A DNA stretch of 64,000 bases. Source: Flavobacterium rhamnosiphilum (lineage in GTDB: Bacteria; Bacteroidota; Bacteroidia; Flavobacteriales; Flavobacteriaceae). The translations under genes and the position numbers were made by a program. Within the stretch, counting starts at the first letter, position 1. Every line of letters begins with the position of its first letter. Positions 1 to 10,164 of this stretch are shown here, in pieces. The DNA lies in the NCBI RefSeq assembly GCF_004349195.1, contig NZ_SMLG01000002.1:124001-188000 (forward strand), written 5' to 3'. The notes under the pieces are model-generated. The model was not told the origin of the DNA, did not search any database, and saw only the letters and a list, made by a program, of their open reading frames with translations.

Positions 1-2285
1 TTTTTTTTAGGTTTTTTAGACATAATAAACTCTAAATGACCTCCCTTAGCAATTTCGTCATGTGTTATATAAGTACGATTTAAAACATTTCCATCCAGAA
101 TTACCTTTTCGACATACACATTGCTATCACCTTGGTTTTTTGTGGAGATTTTAAATGTATTTCCATTTTCTAAATTCAAAGAAGCATCTGTAACAACTGG
201 ACTTCCTAATTCATAATTCACAGATCCAGGAGACATTGGGTAGAAACCAAGGGCACTAAAAATATACCATGCGCTCATTTGACCGCAATCATCATTTCCT
301 CCTAAACCATCCGAAGTTGGCTGATACATTTTTTTCATAATCATTCTTACTGTTTCCTGAGTTTTCCAAGGTGCATCGACATAATTATATAAATAAGGAA
401 CATGATGAGAAGGTTCATTACCATGAACATAATTTCCAATAATTCCCTCTCTGGTTATGTCTTCGGTTTCTGCAAAAAAATTATCCGGTAAATTCATCGT
501 AAACAAAGAATCTAAGCGTGTTCTAAATTGTTTTTTGCCTCCCATCAATTCAATCATCGCCTTTGGATTGTGTGGCACAAACAGACTGAAATTCCAAGCA
601 TTCCCTTCTATAAAACCCTGATCGTGTGTGCTCAAAACATCAAATTCCTTTTTGAATGTACCGTCGCTCATTTTAGGACGCATAAATCCAATTTTGGAAT
701 CATAAACATTTTTCCAATTTTCAGAACGTTTCAAGAAAGTGTTATAAACATCCGTTTTATTCAGTTTTTTTGCTAATTGTGCAATACTCCAATCATCATA
801 AGCATACTCCAATGTGTTCGAAACCGAAGTTCTATTTTTGTCTGCCGCAACAAATCCGTTGTCCATGTAATCATCAATTCCTTCATAATTTCTGTGATTT
901 GCTGTTTTAATACAAGCATCTAAAGCTTCTTGTGAGTTTCCTTCATAGTTTCCTTTTATAATTGCATCCGCAATTACCGAAACACTATGGTAGCCGCTCA
1001 TGCACCAATTATCATTGGCATAATGCGACCAAATAGGTAACATTTTTAAGGCACTTTGTTCATAATGAGCCATCATTGAACGCACCATATCTGAATTCCT
1101 TTTGGGCTGAATCAGATTTAACAAAGGGTGTAAAGTTCTATAAGTATCCCATAATGAAAATGTTGTATAATTTTCGAATCCTTTTACAAAATGGTTATTC
1201 TGATCCAATCCTCTATATTCACCATTTACATCGGTATACGTAGTTGGGTTGATAAAAGTGTGGTATAATGCAGTATAAAAATTTACTTTATCATCTTCAT
1301 TCAATGTATTTATTTCTATTTTTTTTAATTCTTTGTTCCAAATCTCTTGACCATCCTTTTTTACTTTTTCAAAATCCCAATGCGGTATTTCGGTTTTTAG
1401 ATTTAGTAAAGCATTTTCCTGACTTACCGATGACAAAGCGAATTTAATTTTGATTTTCTCGCCTTCCTCTGTATTAAAATCAAAGTAAGTCCTGATTTTT
1501 CGCCCTGCCATTTCCGGGAAATTTTTGGTTTGATCAAATTTTCTCCAAAAACCTTTATACACTTCTTCTTTATCGTAATTTTTTTGTCCATAAGCAACAA
1601 ATGCTTTTGAGAAAGTCATCGCAAAATAAACAGTTCGGGTTCTGGCCCAGCCAGATGTTTGTCTATAGCCAGTTACTAAAGTGTCATTTATTACCCTCAA
1701 ATAGGTCCAGACGTTTTTATTTTCGTAATTATAATTTCCAGCAATCAAATCCAAGATAATATGAGAAGAATTCGATTTTGGGAAAGTGTATTGATGCATC
1801 CCAACTCTTTTTGAAGTAGTAAGCTCAGCAGTTATGTTGTAATCTTCTAATTTTACTTTATAATAATTGGCTTCAACCGTTTCCGTTTTATGCGAAAAAG
1901 CAGAACGAAATCCATTTTTGTTTCCCGAAACAGTACCCGGATTCAAAAACAATTTTCCAGTTGTAGGCATAATCAAAAAATCGCCCAAATCTGAATGTCC
2001 TGTTCCGCTAAAATGCGTATGACTAAAACCTACAATCGTGGGGTCGGTATATTGATAACCCGCACAGTATTTGTAAACATCTGCATTGTATTTTCCGTTT
2101 TTCACGTACGAAAGCGTATCGGTTTCGGGACTCAGTTGTACTGCTCCAAAAGGCACAGTTGCCCCCGGAAAAGTATGTCCCATTTTTTCGGTACCAATTA
2201 TCGGTTTTACATATTGATACAATTGTTTCTGTGAAAATAATTGAACCGAAACCGAAATAAGAAGAAGCGTTATAAGTCTTTTCAT
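1..2285 (-). CDS. GH92 alpha-mannosidase, 3' end cut by window edge
   Basis: The reading frame starts at the ATG complement at 2283-2285 and stays open to base 1, about 761 codons, so the stop lies outside the window. The N-terminus is a signal peptide (MKRLITLLLISVSVQLFSQ). Family GH92 enzymes are calcium-dependent exo-acting alpha-mannosidases. Recognisable GH92 features are the N-terminal block with KPIIGT and GHTFPGATVPFG, the FSHTHFSGTG stretch, EGNAWNFSLFVPH, and the C-terminal block GGNDDCGQMSAWYIFS near codon 690. The length already fits a full GH92 protein (about 750-770 residues), so little is missing. It is the last visible gene of the PUL, 72 bp after the ROK kinase on the same strand. 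It probably acts in the periplasm on released oligosaccharides. The family call is firm; the exact linkage is not known. Confidence 0.9.
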   Translation of the reverse strand, partial: MKRLITLLLISVSVQLFSQKQLYQYVKPIIGTEKMGHTFPGATVPFGAVQLSPETDTLSYVKNGKYNADVYKYCAGYQYTDPTIVGFSHTHFSGTGHSDLGDFLIMPTTGKLFLNPGTVSGNKNGFRSAFSHKTETVEANYYKVKLEDYNITAELTTSKRVGMHQYTFPKSNSSHIILDLIAGNYNYENKNVWTYLRVINDTLVTGYRQTSGWARTRTVYFAMTFSKAFVAYGQKNYDKEEVYKGFWRKFDQTKNFPEMAGRKIRTYFDFNTEEGEKIKIKFALSSVSQENALLNLKTEIPHWDFEKVKKDGQEIWNKELKKIEINTLNEDDKVNFYTALYHTFINPTTYTDVNGEYRGLDQNNHFVKGFENYTTFSLWDTYRTLHPLLNLIQPKRNSDMVRSMMAHYEQSALKMLPIWSHYANDNWCMSGYHSVSVIADAIIKGNYEGNSQEALDACIKTANHRNYEGIDDYMDNGFVAADKNRTSVSNTLEYAYDDWSIAQLAKKLNKTDVYNTFLKRSENWKNVYDSKIGFMRPKMSDGTFKKEFDVLSTHDQGFIEGNAWNFSLFVPHNPKAMIELMGGKKQFRTRLDSLFTMNLPDNFFAETEDITREGIIGNYVHGNEPSHHVPYLYNYVDAPWKTQETVRMIMKKMYQPTSDGLGGNDDCGQMSAWYIFSALGFYPMSPGSVNYELGSPVVTDASLNLENGNTFKISTKNQGDSNVYVEKVILDGNVLNRTYITHDEIAKGGHLEFIMSKKPKK

Positions 2286-2357
2286 TTGTAATTCACTATT
2301 ATAATATATTAATTATTAATAAATGTTTTCTTCAAAAATTAGTATAAACAATCGAAT

Positions 2358-3284
2358 CTAAAAATAAGGAAGTTCTTCTTTAATTTTTTCCCAAAATACC
2401 TCATTGAAAAGATAAGTCGAACCTATAATACTAGTCTCCTCTGTATTTTCAATAATAATGATTGGTAAATTAACATTTTTGATTTTTAAATTTTGAGTTA
2501 TTTTTGGCAAGAATAATTGATGGCATCTTGCAATGTTACCTCCCAATACAAGTAAATCAGCATCAAATTCTACTAAGAATGGGAACAAAAAATCGCTTAC
2601 ATTATTTGCAAATTCTTCAAATATTATAGAGGTGTATTCATTTTGAATGCTTGCTATTTCTTTTACTCCATCTTTAAGCTTTTCTCCTGTATACTTTTCA
2701 TACTGACCCAAAAACCATCTCGTTGAAAAATAGTTATCTCCTATACTTGCTTTAAAAGGCTTATCCCATAAACACCCATTATGGGGTACAGTATTACCAG
2801 TAGTAATAGGCAACCTTTCATTTAAAAAAGAAGCTCCAAATCCTGTTCCTAAAGTAATTGCTATAATCTTTTCTTTAACAAAAAGAGATTCTTGAATAAG
2901 GGAACTTCCTACTCCAAAGCAGCTTGCATCGTTCAAAAACCGAAAACTTACATCCTTAACAATTAAATGTTTTAACAGTTCTTCTGAAATACAAATATTA
3001 TATAATGATTCATATTTATCATTATCTTTAAACATCGCTATCCCCGTTTCGTACTGAAATGGACCTGGCATAGAAAATGCAATTCCAATAGTTTGATTGG
3101 TATCAATTTCTTTAATTGTTTTATTAATTATTTCTCCCCATTTTTTTATAATTACATCTTTTGAAGCTTTACTATTAACCGCTCCGCTAAAATATGTACC
3201 TGGGATTATTTTAAAGTTTTCACTTTCAACGGCAGCACTACTAATATGACTTCCACCTATGTCTACTCCTATTGTTATTGACAT
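2358..3284 (-). CDS. ROK family sugar kinase
   Basis: This 308-residue protein belongs to the ROK family of sugar kinases and repressors. It has no helix-turn-helix domain, so it is a kinase-type member. The N-terminal phosphate-binding motif is seen at residues 7-12 (VDIGGS). The catalytic loop is FLNDASCFGVG near residue 117, with Asp in NDA as the expected general base. A second glycine-rich ATP segment (TLGTGFG) follows. The Cys-rich zinc motif of many ROK kinases (CxCGxxGCxE) is absent; the corresponding stretch reads HNGCLWDKPF. It is cytoplasmic and would phosphorylate a monosaccharide released by the neighbouring hydrolases. Mannose or glucose is plausible given the adjacent GH92, but the sugar cannot be read from sequence. 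Confidence 0.85.
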   Translation of the reverse strand: MSITIGVDIGGSHISSAAVESENFKIIPGTYFSGAVNSKASKDVIIKKWGEIINKTIKEIDTNQTIGIAFSMPGPFQYETGIAMFKDNDKYESLYNICISEELLKHLIVKDVSFRFLNDASCFGVGSSLIQESLFVKEKIIAITLGTGFGASFLNERLPITTGNTVPHNGCLWDKPFKASIGDNYFSTRWFLGQYEKYTGEKLKDGVKEIASIQNEYTSIIFEEFANNVSDFLFPFLVEFDADLLVLGGNIARCHQLFLPKITQNLKIKNVNLPIIIIENTEETSIIGSTYLFNEVFWEKIKEELPYF

Positions 3285-3409
3285 TTCATAACTGTTTTAA
3301 TTATTTTTTTCATATAGTTTAATTAAGTATAATTGATTATCATTATGATACTAATAAAACTTTTTACCCTACAAAACTTTACGCCTATTATCTTTTATAC
3401 AAGAACAAT

Positions 3410-4882
3410 TTATTTTATCTCTATTTTCGTAGAACTATTTTGATATATTTCTTTTTTATTAACTATTTGATTTATTTTTAATCCCGAGAATTTGGAATTA
3501 TGTACATCGTCTAAAACAATCGGAACTCTGAAATCGGTTTTATCTACTTTCATTTCTATATTAGAAAAATCAATTCCTTTGGCATGGCGAATGTAAACTC
3601 CCCAAGAAGGTAATTCTTTAAACATTGAAAAATCCGGATACTGAGCTGGAATCTCTGGAATTGTATTTAACTTATTCAAAGGAACATTGGCATACAGTGC
3701 GTTTCCTCCTCCAGGGTGTCTTATCTCAAAATTTTTGAAAACAACATCCGAAATCAACAAACCAGGCAATCCAGTAATAATAATCGCAGGCGAAATATTT
3801 CGAGGTAAATCTTCAATCGGGCCTTCGTAACTATATCCAGCATCTGGTTTTGTAGCAGGAATTTCGGCATAAACATTACTAATTTTAATGTTATTCAAAG
3901 TGCTCTTTCTTTCCTTTTTAGTTCGCTCTCCTATTCTCAAAAAGATAAGATTCCCCGTATTGTATACTCTCAATCCATCTATTTCTATGTTTTCCAAAAA
4001 ACCACTATCAACTGATTCCAAAGCTATTGCAGATCTGTAGGTGTCAAAAACAATGTTATTGATAATTTTAACATTTTTGAAGCCACCATGTCCTAAAGTA
4101 CCAAATTTGATAGCATTGGCACTTGATCTAACAGTATTGTTTGCGATGTATATATCATTACAAAAACGTTTAGAATCGTGTGATTTCAAACAAATTCCAT
4201 CATCGGCAGCATCTATATAGCAGTTTGTTACAGAAACTTTGTCACAATCAACAATATCAATTCCATCATTATTCCAATAATCTACATTGTCAATTGTAAT
4301 ACCATCTATTGTCAAATTTTGACATTGATCATACGTTTGATTCCAAGAAGCCGAGTTTCTAAAAGTTACTCCCTCTATTTTTACGTTTTTACATTCTCTG
4401 AAATAAAGTCCCATCGGTCTGCTAGCTTCGGAAGCTCGCCCGTATTTATACGAATCTTTTGTAAGACCTTTTTCAATATTGGCTACTACATTTCGGGCAA
4501 CAAATTTTCCTTGTCCATCAATAACACCTTTACCTGTTATCCCCATATTTTCCTGATTAAATGCAAATAAAAAGGACGGAAAATCTTTTGTTTTTTCGTA
4601 ATCAAAAGGATTTAAAGACCCCAAAATAGTTGCTCCATCTTCTAAATGAAGTATAACATTAGACTTTAAATTAATCGTTCCCGAAAGGTATCGTCCTGCG
4701 TGAAAAACCAATCTGCCACCACCGTTTTGATTTATGTGGTCGATGGCAAATTGTATTGATTTTGTATTTAATGTTTTACCGTCCGATTCTATTCCAAACA
4801 ACGAAACAGAAAAATCTTTTGCAGCTAATACAGTAGCGTTTAGGCATAACAAAACGATAATAATTATGTTTTTTATTCTCAT
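3410..4882 (-). CDS. GH28 family glycoside hydrolase (polygalacturonase-like), copy 1
   Basis: This 490-residue exported protein has a signal peptide ending near residue 20 and a right-handed beta-helix fold typical of GH28 pectin hydrolases. The start region GIESDGKTLNT is the usual GH28 opening (GAxGDGxTxxT). Catalytic motifs are NNDGID (204-209) and ADDGICLKS (226-234), which supply the three expected aspartates. GHGG at 264-267 may correspond to the conserved GHG. GH28 enzymes cleave galacturonic acid linkages in homogalacturonan or rhamnogalacturonan, and some act on rhamnosides or xylogalacturonan. A close paralogue lies 80 bp upstream. Exo or endo action and exact substrate are undecided. 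Confidence 0.88.
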   Translation of the reverse strand: MRIKNIIIIVLLCLNATVLAAKDFSVSLFGIESDGKTLNTKSIQFAIDHINQNGGGRLVFHAGRYLSGTINLKSNVILHLEDGATILGSLNPFDYEKTKDFPSFLFAFNQENMGITGKGVIDGQGKFVARNVVANIEKGLTKDSYKYGRASEASRPMGLYFRECKNVKIEGVTFRNSASWNQTYDQCQNLTIDGITIDNVDYWNNDGIDIVDCDKVSVTNCYIDAADDGICLKSHDSKRFCNDIYIANNTVRSSANAIKFGTLGHGGFKNVKIINNIVFDTYRSAIALESVDSGFLENIEIDGLRVYNTGNLIFLRIGERTKKERKSTLNNIKISNVYAEIPATKPDAGYSYEGPIEDLPRNISPAIIITGLPGLLISDVVFKNFEIRHPGGGNALYANVPLNKLNTIPEIPAQYPDFSMFKELPSWGVYIRHAKGIDFSNIEMKVDKTDFRVPIVLDDVHNSKFSGLKINQIVNKKEIYQNSSTKIEIK

Positions 4883-4962
4883 ATTTTTTTTAATTATAAA
4901 TTAAGTTGTTGTTGTTTTTAGAATTTAGATTCAAAGTCAAAGTCCAAAATCAAATACAAAAA

Positions 4963-6438
4963 TTACTTCACTTGATTTTCGGTAGATTTATTTTGAAAAA
5001 CGTCTTGATTTTTAAATTTACCGTTGATTTTTAAATCTGAGAATTTAGACTTTTGTACATCATCTAAAACTACTGGCACTCTAAAATCATTTTTATCTGT
5101 CTGCATTTTTATATTAGAAAACTGAATCCCACTTGCATGACGAATATAAGCACCCCAAGCAGGTAGCTCCTTAAACATTGAAAACTCAGGATATTGGGCT
5201 GGCAACTCTGGAATGCTTTCTATTTGATTCAAAGGCACGTTGGCAAATTTAGCATTACCACCACCTGCATGTTTAATAACAAAATTCTTGAAAACAACAT
5301 CCGAAATTATTGATTCTGGAAGCCCTTTAATAATGATTGCAGGAGAGATATTCCTCGGTTGATCCTCAATTGGCCCTTCAAAACCATAACCCGCATCCGG
5401 TTTTGTTGCAGGAATTTCTGCGTATACATTGCTTATTTTAATATTTTTAAGAGTACTCTTTTTACCTTTTATACGCTCACCAGTTGTTAGATAAATTAGA
5501 TTACCAGTATTGTATACTTTTAAAGAATCAATTTCTATGTTCTCTAGAAAACCTCCATCAACAGATTCTAAAGCTATAGCTGAGCGGTAGGTATCAAATA
5601 CGATATTATTTACAATTTTTACATTACGAAACCCTCCTTTTGAAGCAGTTCCAAATTTGATTCCATTGGCACTTGTTCTAATTTTATTATTAGATATAAA
5701 GATGTTATTACAAAAACTATTGGCATCGTGTGATTTCAAACAGATTCCATCATCGGCGGCATCTATATAAGAATTAGTAATTGATACATTATCACAATCT
5801 ACGATGTCAATACCATCTTGATTCCAATAAGTAGTGTTATCTACAGTAATTCCATCAATAGTTAGATTCTTACACAAATCATAGGTCTGATTCCAAGAAG
5901 CGGAATTTTTATAAGTAATATCAATAATCTTAATGTCTTTACATCTTTTAAAATACACTAACATAGGTCTATTCCCTTCAGATGGTCTGCCATATTTATA
6001 AGAATCTTTAGTAAGTCCTTTTTCTATATTCTCTACTACATTTCTTGCTACTTCTACTCCTTGACCGTCTAAAATTCCTTTTCCGGTAATACCAATATTT
6101 TCCTGATCATAGGCAACTACTAAAGCATAACACCATGATGCGCTTGTTTTCTCATAATCGAACGGATTAGTAGAACCTAACAAGATTGCTCCTTCATCAA
6201 AATGAAGTGTAACATTGGATTTTAAATTAATCGTTCCGGTAAGGTATCTTCCAACATTAAAAACTAATCTTCCCCCGCCATTGGCATTAATGTGATTTAT
6301 AGCAAATTGTATTGAGGTTGTATTTAATGTTTTACCATCCGAATTGATTCCAAATAAGGAAGCTTTATAATCTTTTGCAAACATGCTAAAAGATGTAAAA
6401 AGAAGTAAAAATAACAGTGCATTATTTTTTATATTCAT
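4963..6438 (-). CDS. GH28 family glycoside hydrolase, copy 2 (tandem paralogue)
   Basis: This 491-residue exported protein is collinear with the downstream GH28 gene over its whole length and clearly arose by tandem duplication. The signal peptide ends around residue 21 (LLFTSFSMFAKD). The Asp motifs are kept (NQDGIDIVDC and ADDGICLKS). At the site where copy 1 has GTLGHGG, this copy reads GTASKGG, so the candidate catalytic-region histidine is lost. It also has a small insertion near residue 100 (SASWCYALVVAY). Both changes suggest altered specificity rather than redundancy. The gene starts 20 bp after the GH106-like gene ends and should be in the same transcript. Confidence 0.88.
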   Translation of the reverse strand: MNIKNNALLFLLLFTSFSMFAKDYKASLFGINSDGKTLNTTSIQFAINHINANGGGRLVFNVGRYLTGTINLKSNVTLHFDEGAILLGSTNPFDYEKTSASWCYALVVAYDQENIGITGKGILDGQGVEVARNVVENIEKGLTKDSYKYGRPSEGNRPMLVYFKRCKDIKIIDITYKNSASWNQTYDLCKNLTIDGITVDNTTYWNQDGIDIVDCDNVSITNSYIDAADDGICLKSHDANSFCNNIFISNNKIRTSANGIKFGTASKGGFRNVKIVNNIVFDTYRSAIALESVDGGFLENIEIDSLKVYNTGNLIYLTTGERIKGKKSTLKNIKISNVYAEIPATKPDAGYGFEGPIEDQPRNISPAIIIKGLPESIISDVVFKNFVIKHAGGGNAKFANVPLNQIESIPELPAQYPEFSMFKELPAWGAYIRHASGIQFSNIKMQTDKNDFRVPVVLDDVQKSKFSDLKINGKFKNQDVFQNKSTENQVK

Positions 6439-6457
6439 GACTATAATTATTTAATTA

Positions 6458-9322
6458 TTAATAAATTTTAACTGGCCCACATAATCCCATAGATTGAAGG
6501 GGTTGATTTTTTCTTTTCTCATTAGTCCAGTATTGTGCAACCGGATTATCTGTTAGTGTTTTCATATAATTCCCCATTGTAGTAATCACTTTAATTTCTA
6601 TTGTATTACTCCCTTTCACAAGAAATTTATTGATTGGAAAAATTCTATTGCCATACCACTGAGTTCCTACATTTTTTCCGTTCACACTGACTTCAGAAAT
6701 ACCATAAACTTTCCCAATATTCAAATGATTCAAGAGATTCGCATTAGAAATTTCTATTTTCTTTTTATAAATTACTGTCCCTGAAAAATTGGTATAATCT
6801 GGAATATCTTTTAGATCAGAAAGTGTACTAAATTGTGTATTTTTAGTTGTACCATTTATATGTTGCAATTCTACAGACCAATTCTCACTGAAGTTCAGTT
6901 CTTTTGAGTTTCCTATTAGCATTGGTTTAAATACTCGACCATCATTATCCTTGTCAAATATTAAAAGTTTAGAATCCGCAGGACCAAACTTAAGAGCCAA
7001 AGAGCCATTACTAATATCTATTTTATATCGCTCACCTGAAATAGGATCCCATATCCAAGCTTGTTTTCCGGAAAAAATAGAACTTGATATAGATACTTCA
7101 TAATCATAAGATTGAATGCTACTAGAATTACTAAAAAATAATATTTCAGTATCTTTTGTTTGGTATCTAATTTGTTTTATAAAATGATTTGGCTCTTTAA
7201 TTTTAACATACAACGGAATATTATATTGTTCTTGAATTTGTTTGTACCAATCAATAAAATTACTTTCTGGTTTTTTTAACAGTACAAATTGATTTTCCTG
7301 TTTTTTTAATTTGGAAATCACTTCTTTTACTTCAAGATTTCTCTTTTCAAAATCTAACCAACCACTAGATTTATCTGGATATTTCTCAATGCAAAAGACT
7401 CTTCCTCCATTGGCAACAAAATCAGCTATTTTTTTTGCAGTTGCAACTCCAATACTTTCAACTTCAATAAGAAACAACGTATGATATTTTCGTTCCCCAT
7501 AAGTCATAAACCCTTTTTCTGTACCCGAATCCTGAATCACTTGTTCCGAAACGTAATCACAAGAACTTCCATTTTGATGAATTGCTTCCCAAACCAACAT
7601 TTGATAAGCGGGATGTACTACTGTTGGAAAAGGTTCGTTTTGAGCACCATAAATACTCCATAAATCGGTAGTTGGGGGCAAAACTGCAATCTCGGCAAAC
7701 ATCGTTGCTTGTTGTAACAATGCTGAAATTCTAGCTCTGTAATCCGTATAGTTTTTAAAATAAGGCCACATCGTATTCTTTTCATTCAAATACCCACCAT
7801 AGGTTATCCATCCTGGAAATGCAGCATTTGGAGGAGAATAATTGAATCCGTGAAATATAGGATGTGTAACGCCTGAGAGTGTACTTTGATCCCCTGCAAT
7901 TTTAAAAATCTCTAATGATTCATTAAAAACCATTGCGGTATTAGTCAATTCTTCCGAACTAATAAGTTTTTTCCCTTTTAAGTGAGCTCCAGAAGAAAGA
8001 TATTTATTAATCATTGTGTTTCCTTGTCCATGATGCCAAGGGTAGGACGCGAATTGAGCCTCTGAAACTTCTTCTCCAATTCCATACTTTAACCAAGTTT
8101 CACATTCCGGAATATCTATTTCAAAACTTCCTTCCAATGGGAAATAGCCTCTACCGTAAGCTTGAGCTCTAGATTTTATTTTATTTTCTTTACACCATTC
8201 GGCAAAAGTGTGAACGAATCTTTCGTGATGTAATTCGGCTTTTGTTAATTCAAAATCATATCGCATGCGATTAGTCATTTCAACCATTTCCGGAGACATA
8301 TCGGCAGGATATTTCGGATTAGCAGTATTACCCATACCTCCGATTTTAAATAATACAAAAGGTAAATATGGGTAAATATCATATCCACGTCTGGCTTTAA
8401 ACTCACTCATCATATCCGAAGTCCAATTTGCTCCTTCGGTTTCTAAACTATCTATAAAAAATGATCTTACGTAAGGTGAAAGTGGCCCGATTTTATCTTG
8501 AATTGTATCCGTCATTTTGTCCAGAAAACGTTTAACCGCTTTTTTATCAAAATGATTTAAAACAGGTCCACCACCGCCAGGAGTTCCCTGAATAACTTTC
8601 ATGAAACCTTCTATTTTTACCAAACTATAAACCGCAAATTTTCCTCTTGGAATATTTATATTAATAATTCCATTTTTTATTTGATCTGATAAGTCGATAA
8701 CCTCATCCATTTTTGTTAATGGATCTGGCACCAATTTAACGGACAGCAATTCCATTTTTCTACCCGAATAGGCATTGGTAACAGCTGGGTCGGCTTCTTT
8801 CAAAAAAGTAAAAGTAGATATTTCATCAACTAAAGGTCCTTCCATTTTTTTTACGCCTAAAACAACTATTTGAGAACGCTCCTCACCTTCCAAAAACTCT
8901 GCTCCACAAGGAAAACCTGAGCCTACCAGTAAATCACAGGTCATTCCCATCTTTTTAGCTTCAATCAAAGTAGATTTCAATGCGTCAATCCATTCGTTAC
9001 CCAACCATTGTAATGAATCAATATTCATATCATTTGTTCTGTCTGGGAAAGAAATAGGGTTTATTTCTACCCCTCCAATTCCAGCCGCTTTAAGTATTTT
9101 TAACTCTCTGATTAGTTCAGCTTTATCAACTTTATTTCCATTCCACCACCATCTCACATAAGGTCGATAATTAAGTTCTGGATTTTTAAACAATTTATAT
9201 AGGTCATTTTCAACAGAAAAATCTGCTAAATTTAGAGGGTTTGCAAAAGACGGTAAGGAATAATTTATTAATAATCCTGTAGCAGCTAAGGATCCTCCTT
9301 TTAAAAAACTTCTTCTTTTCAT
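6458..9322 (-). CDS. GH106-like alpha-L-rhamnosidase with Tat signal
   Basis: This 954-residue protein begins MKRRSFLKGG followed by a short hydrophobic stretch, a twin-arginine (Tat) signal. The body resembles GH106: an early WWWNGNKVDKAELIRELKILKAAGIGGVE-type TIM-barrel segment, a FFIDSLETEG block near residue 290, and SSEELTNT later on. The C-terminal 150 residues look like a galactose-binding-type beta-sandwich (FSGTVIYKKKI, then VYGISEVSVNGKNVG). GH106 enzymes release alpha-L-rhamnose from rhamnogalacturonan or other rhamnosides. It lies 9 bp downstream of the isomerase gene and 20 bp upstream of the GH28 pair. Tat export implies that it folds, or binds a cofactor, in the cytoplasm before export. 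The specificity is inferred from family and context. Confidence 0.8.
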   Translation of the reverse strand: MKRRSFLKGGSLAATGLLINYSLPSFANPLNLADFSVENDLYKLFKNPELNYRPYVRWWWNGNKVDKAELIRELKILKAAGIGGVEINPISFPDRTNDMNIDSLQWLGNEWIDALKSTLIEAKKMGMTCDLLVGSGFPCGAEFLEGEERSQIVVLGVKKMEGPLVDEISTFTFLKEADPAVTNAYSGRKMELLSVKLVPDPLTKMDEVIDLSDQIKNGIININIPRGKFAVYSLVKIEGFMKVIQGTPGGGGPVLNHFDKKAVKRFLDKMTDTIQDKIGPLSPYVRSFFIDSLETEGANWTSDMMSEFKARRGYDIYPYLPFVLFKIGGMGNTANPKYPADMSPEMVEMTNRMRYDFELTKAELHHERFVHTFAEWCKENKIKSRAQAYGRGYFPLEGSFEIDIPECETWLKYGIGEEVSEAQFASYPWHHGQGNTMINKYLSSGAHLKGKKLISSEELTNTAMVFNESLEIFKIAGDQSTLSGVTHPIFHGFNYSPPNAAFPGWITYGGYLNEKNTMWPYFKNYTDYRARISALLQQATMFAEIAVLPPTTDLWSIYGAQNEPFPTVVHPAYQMLVWEAIHQNGSSCDYVSEQVIQDSGTEKGFMTYGERKYHTLFLIEVESIGVATAKKIADFVANGGRVFCIEKYPDKSSGWLDFEKRNLEVKEVISKLKKQENQFVLLKKPESNFIDWYKQIQEQYNIPLYVKIKEPNHFIKQIRYQTKDTEILFFSNSSSIQSYDYEVSISSSIFSGKQAWIWDPISGERYKIDISNGSLALKFGPADSKLLIFDKDNDGRVFKPMLIGNSKELNFSENWSVELQHINGTTKNTQFSTLSDLKDIPDYTNFSGTVIYKKKIEISNANLLNHLNIGKVYGISEVSVNGKNVGTQWYGNRIFPINKFLVKGSNTIEIKVITTMGNYMKTLTDNPVAQYWTNEKRKNQPLQSMGLCGPVKIY

Positions 9323-9330
9323 AATTAATT

Positions 9331-10164
9331 TTAAATTTTATTATAACGCTTGTTAAGGAAATCTTTCATCCACAGATTTAAATCCCATTGTACCTGATGA
9401 TTGCTATTCACCGAGGTATTCAAAAGATACGGTGGAGGGCCAAACTCAGGTGTTATAGTACAAATTGTATCTCCAGAAACCTTTCGGCTGTTAATCCATG
9501 AATCCCATATTTCTAAATGTGCTGCCAACGCTTCTGCATAAGAGGGAGATCTAGGATCTGATACTTGCGAGCCTTGGGTATGACCGATTCTAGCATGTAT
9601 ATGTCTAGAACGGGATATCGCAAGAGCAAGAGCAGGCTTTTGATCTTCTAAATAACTCTCCGATACACAAAACCAGTGGGAAACATCCAGAGTAAGTAAA
9701 AGATTAGGATTCCGCTTTAATGCATCCCAACAAATATGGGAAGCGTAGGACCATTTATTGCGATGCGTTTCATGATAGATTGGTATGTCACTAAACTTAC
9801 TAACAGTCTCACAACTATTGATACAAATATCTACTTGTTCACTGGTAAAATATTCTCTACCTATTTGAGCACTTATAAATAAGGGACTTAAAAGTCCCTT
9901 ACCCACAAGAGTTAATTCTTGTAATTGTCGATTCATAAGCAAAACATATTCTTCAAAAGACGAATATGTTCCAAGAACCGTCATGACAATACTGTATTTT
10001 AAATCGTACTTTATCAATAAATCTACCACTATCTCAGGATCTGATTCATCTCCAAAAGGAAACCATTCTATACCACAATAGCCAGCTGCTTTAACATTTT
10101 GTAAAAAAAGTTCCCAATCAATATGTTCCGATCCCCAACGTGGGCAGTAAAACTCAACCAGCAT
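9331..10164 (-). CDS. Sugar phosphate isomerase/epimerase family TIM barrel
   Basis: This 277-residue cytoplasmic protein belongs to the xylose-isomerase-like TIM barrel superfamily (AP endonuclease 2 fold). Likely metal ligands are Glu in IYHETHRNK, Asp in LTLDVSHW, His in HIHARIGH and Glu in ITPEFGPP, the order typical of this superfamily. Members isomerise or epimerise sugars or keto acids, and some are dehydratases. Its start codon overlaps the last base of the upstream dioxygenase gene, so the two are translationally linked and probably act on the same compound. The substrate is not recognisable from sequence. Confidence 0.75.
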   Translation of the reverse strand: MLVEFYCPRWGSEHIDWELFLQNVKAAGYCGIEWFPFGDESDPEIVVDLLIKYDLKYSIVMTVLGTYSSFEEYVLLMNRQLQELTLVGKGLLSPLFISAQIGREYFTSEQVDICINSCETVSKFSDIPIYHETHRNKWSYASHICWDALKRNPNLLLTLDVSHWFCVSESYLEDQKPALALAISRSRHIHARIGHTQGSQVSDPRSPSYAEALAAHLEIWDSWINSRKVSGDTICTITPEFGPPPYLLNTSVNSNHQVQWDLNLWMKDFLNKRYNKI

